DNA of 47,162 bases from the IMG/VR virus record IMGVR_UViG_3300031933_000083, positions 1-47,162 of that record; one strand, 5' to 3'. This stretch comes from a virus. This document shows positions 42,813-47,162 of this stretch, piece after piece (the stretch's first letter is position 1; each line of letters begins with the position of its first letter). The position numbers and the translations under genes were made by a program. The notes below the pieces were generated by a model. The model was not told where the DNA came from. It did no database searches and worked only from the letters and a program-made list of their open reading frames with translations.

Positions 42813-42820
42813 AACTGCAT

Positions 42821-42850
42821 AAAAAGACAGGCTGCAGCCTGTCTTTTTTC
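42821..42850 (-). terminator. Rho-independent terminator
   Basis: Minus strand AAAAAAGACAGGCT, GCAGCCTGTCTTTTT; ends the gene at 42852 and separates it from its paralog. Confidence 0.85.
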
Positions 42851-42851
42851 T

Positions 42852-43325
42852 TTATAAAATAAAAACTTTACTTTTAAATCGTTTATTTTTTGTTAGCCAA
42901 TCCGTTAAACTGGATCTCAACTCACCCTCTTCAGGACTACCCATGATGTCCAAAACAAAAATGTCGGTTTCCTTTAAAAGTGTTGGATCAGATTCATTTA
43001 GCAGCTTGAGTAATTTTGATGCCGTGATTATTTTTTCGCTTTGCGATTTTGACAAAGTTGTTTCGACAAACACGTGGTTAACGCGTTGTTTCATTGATAC
43101 AACATGGTCCCGATTAGGCACTACAAGTATAGCGCACTCTTGGTTACTAAAGAAATTCACCGCTGCTCGACTTTTACCGGTCTGTCTGGGCCCGTGCACT
43201 AATGCTGTTCGAAATTCTTTTATTAACACCTGTGGCATATGTTCAGCATAATCACATACAGTGTTATAGACAGAGTCCATTATACCAGATAAATCATTTA
43301 GCGCGCTAAGATATGTTGAATACAT
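42852..43325 (-). CDS. Small P-loop NTPase, paralog 2
   Basis: 157 residues. Walker A HGPRQTGKS (44-52) and Walker B-like FVLDIMG near residue 123. Same layout as the 42258 protein, with low overall similarity, so the duplication is old. AAAGGAAAAG precedes the ATG. Upstream is a noncoding stretch of about 475 nt. Confidence 0.7.
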   Translation of the reverse strand: MYSTYLSALNDLSGIMDSVYNTVCDYAEHMPQVLIKEFRTALVHGPRQTGKSRAAVNFFSNQECAILVVPNRDHVVSMKQRVNHVFVETTLSKSQSEKIITASKLLKLLNESDPTLLKETDIFVLDIMGSPEEGELRSSLTDWLTKNKRFKSKVFIL

Positions 43326-43369
43326 ATTCTTTTCCTTTGGTCCTTCTTAAACGCAAAAATAATTCAGCA

Positions 43370-43790
43370 GAGCTTTCGCCCTACTGGATCTTGAAAAGGT
43401 CCGCTACCCCGTCCTACGGAATGTCATACTCTTAAAACGACCCAGTGTACCAGTGAACGAGGTTATACCGGAAACCTCACTAAAAGAAGAGTTGCAGTCT
43501 ACTCCTCGAACACCGAGTCGGATTAAAAGCCGGGTACAAGTTTGGTGGGGTCCCGCAACCCCTACAATCGGCCAAAGGAATCAGAAAACTCCGATTGCAC
43601 CTCACTCGTTTACGCAACACACCAACGTGCTTCCATTAAGGTACCAGAGGTAGTGGTCGACGTTTACCTGTTGATACCTTAACGGCTGCACACTGAACCT
43701 GAAGTAAAACCTTTAACTCGCCTTACCCACGCTACTCGGGGACCGGTCAGCACTTGATACAAAAACACAAGCGGCAACTATTGGCGAAGT
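43370..43790 (-). ncRNA. Structured noncoding region, candidate RNA of about 420 nt
   Basis: No convincing gene lies between 43326 and 43799. Perfect stems: GAGGTT/AACCTC (43459-43478), CAATCGG (43565-43571) with CCGATTG (43591-43597), GGGG/CCCC (43547-43562), and CCATTAAGGTA (43633-43643) with TACCTTAACGG (43675-43685). The last has a G-U on the minus strand but A-C on the plus strand, favouring a minus-strand transcript. A longer-range CCGAGT/ACTCGG pair (43513, 43733) is also possible. A large ornate RNA is suggested; no known class recognised. Confidence 0.45.
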
Positions 43791-43799
43791 TTCACTCTC

Positions 43800-43997
43800 T
43801 TATGGTTTTCGTTTACAACTTCCCAACTCGTCAGCTAACGTAGTGTGGGCACATCTCTTTATATCACCAAGCGCTACCTCAGTAATAAGGTTTATATTTT
43901 CAATCCTTCTAGAGATTAACCTAGGACCTAAGACGCATTTGTCGTCTATAACATCTGGTTCTATGTAGTTTTTTACTTTTTTATACTGTAGCGACAT
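43800..43997 (-). CDS. Hypothetical small protein, 65 aa
   Basis: Basic, Cys-containing short protein (IKRCAHTTLADELGSCKRKP at the C-terminus). GGAGGA about 13 nt before the ATG lies within the 3' arm of a GC-rich hairpin. Could be genuine, but size makes this uncertain. Confidence 0.5.
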   Translation of the reverse strand: MSLQYKKVKNYIEPDVIDDKCVLGPRLISRRIENINLITEVALGDIKRCAHTTLADELGSCKRKP

Positions 43998-44007
43998 AAA
44001 AGGAAAT

Positions 44008-44027
44008 CCTCCCCTAATAAGGGGAGG
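44008..44027 (-). terminator. Hairpin that also carries the ribosome site of the next gene
   Basis: CCTCCCC and GGGGAGG pair across loop TAATAA. On the minus strand the 3' arm GGGGAGG serves as a Shine-Dalgarno-like stretch about 13 nt before ATG 43997. The hairpin could end the upstream transcript or occlude that start. Confidence 0.45.
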
Positions 44028-44204
44028 TTCTCTCTATATTGACCCATTCAAGGGTCGCATTCATACGATTTACGAATGCTTAAGAAGATCGTAAAGACGA
44101 TCGACAAGTTTAAGAACGGGTTAATACAAACCTATTCTTTAGTCCGATTTGTTAAAGAGCAGCGCATCGACAGAAAAGGAACTAACACTTGCATACTATA
44201 CACA

Positions 44205-44414
44205 TTAACCCAGACCAATTCCACTGGGGTAGTTTACAACGTTGTCTTCTGTTTCATCGAAAGGGAGTTTAGGGAATTGGTTATGCCAAGGTTTTCCTTG
44301 ACACTCTGTACACAACCACTGGGGGTGGTCGTATTGTCTCTCCTGTACCGTGTACGCCAATTCAATATGGTCCACACAGTTACAGCTTTCACACACAAAC
44401 AATCCAGTGGTCAT
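44205..44414 (-). CDS. Small zinc-ribbon-like protein, 69 aa
   Basis: CESCNC (8-13) and CTECQGKPWHNQFPK (35-49) give two Cys pairs, so a rubredoxin- or zinc-ribbon-like fold is likely. The sequence after the second pair (GKPWH) resembles small phage zinc proteins. It follows PhuZ by 14 nt and is probably in the same transcript. Confidence 0.75.
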   Translation of the reverse strand: MTTGLFVCESCNCVDHIELAYTVQERQYDHPQWLCTECQGKPWHNQFPKLPFDETEDNVVNYPSGIGLG

Positions 44415-44428
44415 GTAACACCTATTCC

Positions 44429-45397
44429 TTAAAGTACAAGGTAATCGTCAGTCACGTTATCGTTCTCACTGACGATACGAAGTTTAGCCTGGCGGCCTTC
44501 GCGACGTTCAACGTAGCCGTTAACCGTTTCACCAATCTTGTCGTAGATCCCTTCCAGTCCCTCAGTGGAGATGACCAAATGGATCTGGTCATAGTCCTTG
44601 GGTTTGTTGGTCATATAGCCCACACAGCTGTATTCAGGTGTTGCTTTAACCTTGGTTTGGTCGGGGTCGTTGTAAAGGCTGGCAATGGAGATTGGGTCTT
44701 TAACCAATGACACCTGGTCCGGGTCAGTGAAAACATCCAGGAGTGCTAACTGGGCCGGTACGCCTGTACTGTAATTGAAACGTACCCAGTTGGAAATGTC
44801 TTTACTGTCCAGTTCGGTGTTCTGACGTGAACTCAGGTTAGCCAGGGTCGCGATGGCGTAGCGGATAGAGGTATCCACTTCACTACGGGGACGATCGTCA
44901 TTGTGTTCGTAATAAACGATAGCAGGAACGTCATTTCGCTCAGAGATTGCAGCGATTGATTTCAGGGTATTCAATGTGTTGGTGGCGGTGACCGTACACT
45001 CAGCCGAACCAATCAAGCAGTACACAACAGACTCACCGCGTTTGAGCAACTCTGCCAGCAAGAGTGGAGCCATGACACTCCCTGAACCACCAGACGCTGA
45101 AGAGACCACCACATTGAAGTCACCGGGTTTGTGTTCCAAAAGAATCTGTTTAATGGACTCTGAGATCTCACGGTGGTTTTCCCGACGGATTTTACCAGAA
45201 CCATCCACCCCTTTCAGAAGATAGCAATCGTCTTCTTTGAATTCGGGCTTCAGGTTGGAGCGACTGGTGTCAATGTAACTGGTTAGGATTTTAGCGCAAC
45301 CAGGTACTTCTTCGACATTATTGAAAATGGAGATACAGTTAATCCCGGCACCACCTGCACCGTAAAGACGAATTGTACCTTTATTAGCTGTTGACAT
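44429..45397 (-). CDS. phuZ: PhuZ, phage tubulin
   Basis: 322 residues. GAGGAGIN (13-20) is the tubulin/FtsZ T1 nucleotide loop and ASGGSGSV (101-108) the T4 GGTGSG-type signature. An acidic C-terminal tail (TDDYLVL) agrees with PhuZ, where it mediates longitudinal filament contacts. PhuZ builds dynamic, treadmilling filaments that centre the phage nucleus and carry capsids. The ATG follows AGGAG; a 130-nt divergent region separates it from the next plus-strand gene. Confidence 0.95.
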   Translation of the reverse strand: MSTANKGTIRLYGAGGAGINCISIFNNVEEVPGCAKILTSYIDTSRSNLKPEFKEDDCYLLKGVDGSGKIRRENHREISESIKQILLEHKPGDFNVVVSSASGGSGSVMAPLLLAELLKRGESVVYCLIGSAECTVTATNTLNTLKSIAAISERNDVPAIVYYEHNDDRPRSEVDTSIRYAIATLANLSSRQNTELDSKDISNWVRFNYSTGVPAQLALLDVFTDPDQVSLVKDPISIASLYNDPDQTKVKATPEYSCVGYMTNKPKDYDQIHLVISTEGLEGIYDKIGETVNGYVERREGRQAKLRIVSENDNVTDDYLVL

Positions 45398-45527
45398 CTA
45401 AATTCTCCTGTTAATGGGAAAGCGTCAATAAAAAGCGGGTTACTTCACAGTATTACCGTTTTTGATGCTCTAAACTATAGAGAAGGTCAATTATTATTTA
45501 CTGATTATCCCCTATAGGAGACTGACG

Positions 45528-46331
45528 ATGAATGCCATTCAGAAAGCGTTATCGGACGTTAAAAACCGTATTCCCCGACAGATTTTAGAACGCGCTTTTA
45601 TAAAGAACACTGCGTTAGGGGGTATCCACACCCCGGTGTCTTTGGACTACCGTATCCGTGAAGAGGTCATTAACGACCGTGTTATTCCGGATTGCAATTT
45701 AGTGGGGGGTACTGAAACCACGTTACCTCTGTACAATGTTGTACCTAAACACATTGATACTTACAATACGGTTTACCGTATCCCTAAGAGCATGACCCAG
45801 GGAAGAACTATCAGTAAGGTACTCCATTTGAGTTTTGGACAGAACGGCGTTATCGGCTTCACTAACCCACAGCAGTTTAAAGGGAGTGCGTTGATGGACG
45901 CAGCAGACGGGCTTGTAGCGGCACATTTGCCTATACCCATGACGTCTACCGCCTACGTCAGTTTAATCGGTGAGAACACGGTTCTGGTGCGCGACACGAT
46001 GCGTTTACCCGGGATGTTGTTCTTACGCTGTGTCCTGGAGGCTGATTCCGAATTCAGTCACTTGAAACCTCAATCCATTCCCGCATTCAGTAAGTTGGTT
46101 GAATTTGCTACCAAGGCCTACATCTTTAATAAGCTGGTTATTGAAATTGACCAGGCTGAATTGTCGGGCGGTGTGAGTTTAGGCCGGTTTAAAGAGATCG
46201 TAGATGGGTACGCCGATGCCAATGAACTTTACGAACAACACTTCAATGAAGTCTGGCAGAAAGTTGCCCTGTTCAATGATCCGGAAGCATTCAAAAGACA
46301 CTTGAAACTCGCCTCAGGTGGGCGCCACTAA
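45528..46331 (+). CDS. Conserved virion-type protein, 267 aa
   Basis: Start ATG 45528 with TAGGAG upstream. The C-terminal region (LSGGVSLGRFKEIVDGYADANELYEQHFNEVW) looks like a compact helical domain of a phage structural or neck protein, but I cannot name the family. Followed directly by the SNase-like gene, separated from the PhuZ promoter region. Confidence 0.7.
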   Translation: MNAIQKALSDVKNRIPRQILERAFIKNTALGGIHTPVSLDYRIREEVINDRVIPDCNLVGGTETTLPLYNVVPKHIDTYNTVYRIPKSMTQGRTISKVLHLSFGQNGVIGFTNPQQFKGSALMDAADGLVAAHLPIPMTSTAYVSLIGENTVLVRDTMRLPGMLFLRCVLEADSEFSHLKPQSIPAFSKLVEFATKAYIFNKLVIEIDQAELSGGVSLGRFKEIVDGYADANELYEQHFNEVWQKVALFNDPEAFKRHLKLASGGRH

Positions 46332-46332
46332 T

Positions 46333-46752
46333 ATGTTTAAGAAATCCATACTCATTGTGTTATCCTCGGCACTGACCCATTGTCACCCCGTCATCGCAGA
46401 AGAGTATCCCACCCACGTCTTCCCAGTCAGACTCACGAACATTGTAGATGCTGACACTATGGATTTTGAAATCGACTTGGGTTTGAGTATCCGAACCGAT
46501 CAGCGAGTCCGCATTAAGGATTTTGATGCACCGGAAACGTGGCGACCCAAAACAGAGGCAGAACGCACCCACGGTGAAGCTGCAACTGTACGGGCGACTG
46601 AACTGTTGTCTCAAAAACCGTTGCGTTTAAAGATATGGGGCTGGGGCGTCTATAATCGCGTTGAGGGGAATGTGATACTCCCTGACAATCGTTTACTGAA
46701 AGACATCCTGATTGAAGAAGGCTTCGAAAAATTAGGTAGTTACCATGACTGA
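46333..46752 (+). CDS. Secreted staphylococcal nuclease-like (SNase) protein
   Basis: About 139 residues from ATG 46333 (an ATG at 46318 would add five residues inside the previous gene). Residues 1-22 form a signal peptide (MFKKSILIVLSSALTHC with a cleavage region near HPVIAEE). The SNase core follows: VDADTMDFEIDLG, VRIKDFDAPETW and the YNRVEGNVIL region, with Asp/Arg/Glu catalytic positions present. Phage-encoded nuclease exported to the periplasm; possible superinfection exclusion or DNA scavenging, inferred. Confidence 0.85.
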   Translation: MFKKSILIVLSSALTHCHPVIAEEYPTHVFPVRLTNIVDADTMDFEIDLGLSIRTDQRVRIKDFDAPETWRPKTEAERTHGEAATVRATELLSQKPLRLKIWGWGVYNRVEGNVILPDNRLLKDILIEEGFEKLGSYHD

Positions 46753-47162
46753 CAATTTTAATCCGGTTCCCTCTAAAGTGTATACAGGTTGGTTTGAAAT
46801 CCCTGGCTTCTCAGGGTATTGTGCTAACCCTAAAGGGGAGATCCTCACCAAAAAGACAGGGCGGGTGTCTAAAGGTTCTATGAGTGGTCGGTACCTTCGT
46901 GTGGCCGCATACCGTGACGGGGCCAAACGACATACACTAGAGTACCTCCACATCATCATGTGTCTAGCGTTTAAAGGTCCACCACCCTTTGATGGTGCAG
47001 TTGTTTTACACTTGGACAATGATCGAACCAACGTTAAACCTGATAACCTTAAGTGGGGTACCCAGTCGGAAAACATCCAACAAGTGTGGGACGATGGTTT
47101 ACGGGTTAGGTTCAATGAATACCCAGGAATACTCGATTTTATAAAACAGTTTAGGGTTAACA
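46745..47162 (+). CDS. HNH homing endonuclease, partial
   Basis: ATG 46745 overlaps the SNase stop and the frame stays open to the window edge (139 residues). IPGFSGYCANPKGEILT is a NUMOD4-like start; LHIIMCLAFKGPP, VLHLDNDRTNVKPDNLKWGT and SENIQQ form the HNH core. Free-standing rather than inside a visible intron here. The 3' end lies outside the window. Confidence 0.88.
   Translation, partial: MTDNFNPVPSKVYTGWFEIPGFSGYCANPKGEILTKKTGRVSKGSMSGRYLRVAAYRDGAKRHTLEYLHIIMCLAFKGPPPFDGAVVLHLDNDRTNVKPDNLKWGTQSENIQQVWDDGLRVRFNEYPGILDFIKQFRVN

Noticed and set aside
43453-43653. 66-codon plus-strand open frame
   Set aside because: It lies across strong hairpins in the gene-free region, has no ribosome site, and its Pro/Thr/Arg-rich translation looks random.
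44076-44432. Plus-strand frame of 118 codons
   Set aside because: Antisense to the zinc-ribbon gene whose Cys pairs are clear; its start lies in a hairpin region.

Overview
The window comes from a jumbo, nucleus-forming phage of the phiKZ-like group (Chimalliviridae). I base this on four hallmarks: a 631-residue chimallin (ChmA, the phage-nucleus shell, 30424-32319), a PhuZ-type phage tubulin (44429-45397), fragments of two multisubunit RNA polymerases, and a divergent family B DNA polymerase fragment. The host is probably a gammaproteobacterium, but nothing here names it. Most genes are on the minus strand, tightly packed with ATGA/TAATG overlaps. A few short plus-strand blocks carry virion-type genes.

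Layout, left to right. 1-3 kb: small accessory enzymes (permuted papain-like amidase, HExxH metalloprotease, macro domain) and the start of a virion-type protein. 2.6-5.1 kb: a structural gene that probably continues into the next frame by a -1 frameshift. 5.2-8.2 kb, plus strand: an RNAP beta' C-terminal fragment assigned to the virion RNAP, flanked by probable virion genes. 8.3-11.3 kb: adhesin-like protein, unknown protein, SF2 helicase. 11.3-17.2 kb: beta' C-terminal and beta C-terminal subunits of the non-virion RNAP, the latter split by a group I intron carrying an HNH endonuclease. 17.3-27.5 kb: two unknown proteins, a probable fifth nvRNAP subunit (phiKZ gp68 position), SSB-like protein, SbcD-like nuclease, several unknowns and a P-loop kinase. 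27.5-30.3 kb: beta' N-terminal subunit, split by two related group I introns. 30.4-32.6 kb: ChmA with a two-promoter leader. 32.7-34.8 kb, plus: structural gene, PAAR spike tip, CYTH-like protein. 34.9-40.7 kb: DNA polymerase fragment and a run of small unknown genes. 40.9-44.4 kb: small genes, two intact tRNAs (CAU, Leu-UAA), a tRNA remnant, strong inverted repeats, two related small P-loop proteins and two noncoding stretches that look structured. 44.4-47.2 kb: PhuZ, an unknown late-type gene, a secreted SNase-like nuclease and an HNH endonuclease running off the end.

The gene order ChmA-beta'N, and gp68-like, two genes, betaC, beta'C, helicase, matches what I recall of phiKZ gp54-55 and gp68-75. 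This supports the subunit names. Eight copies of an early-promoter-like motif (TTCAAGTATATATTA in the reading direction) precede minus-strand genes including the nvRNAP beta gene, ChmA and the gp68-like gene. They fit transcription of these genes by the virion RNAP at the start of infection.

The most striking structure is in the beta' N-terminal gene. The catalytic NADFDGD motif is broken twice, leaving a 9-nt exon (TTT GAC GGT, 28711-28719) between two related group I introns. The second intron's first 14 bases complement the ligated exon junction (P1 plus P10). In the beta gene a third group I intron interrupts the equally conserved HGNKG motif, and its endonuclease ORF sits in the loop of a 19-bp P1. 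All three introns therefore hit active-site codons of the same polymerase.
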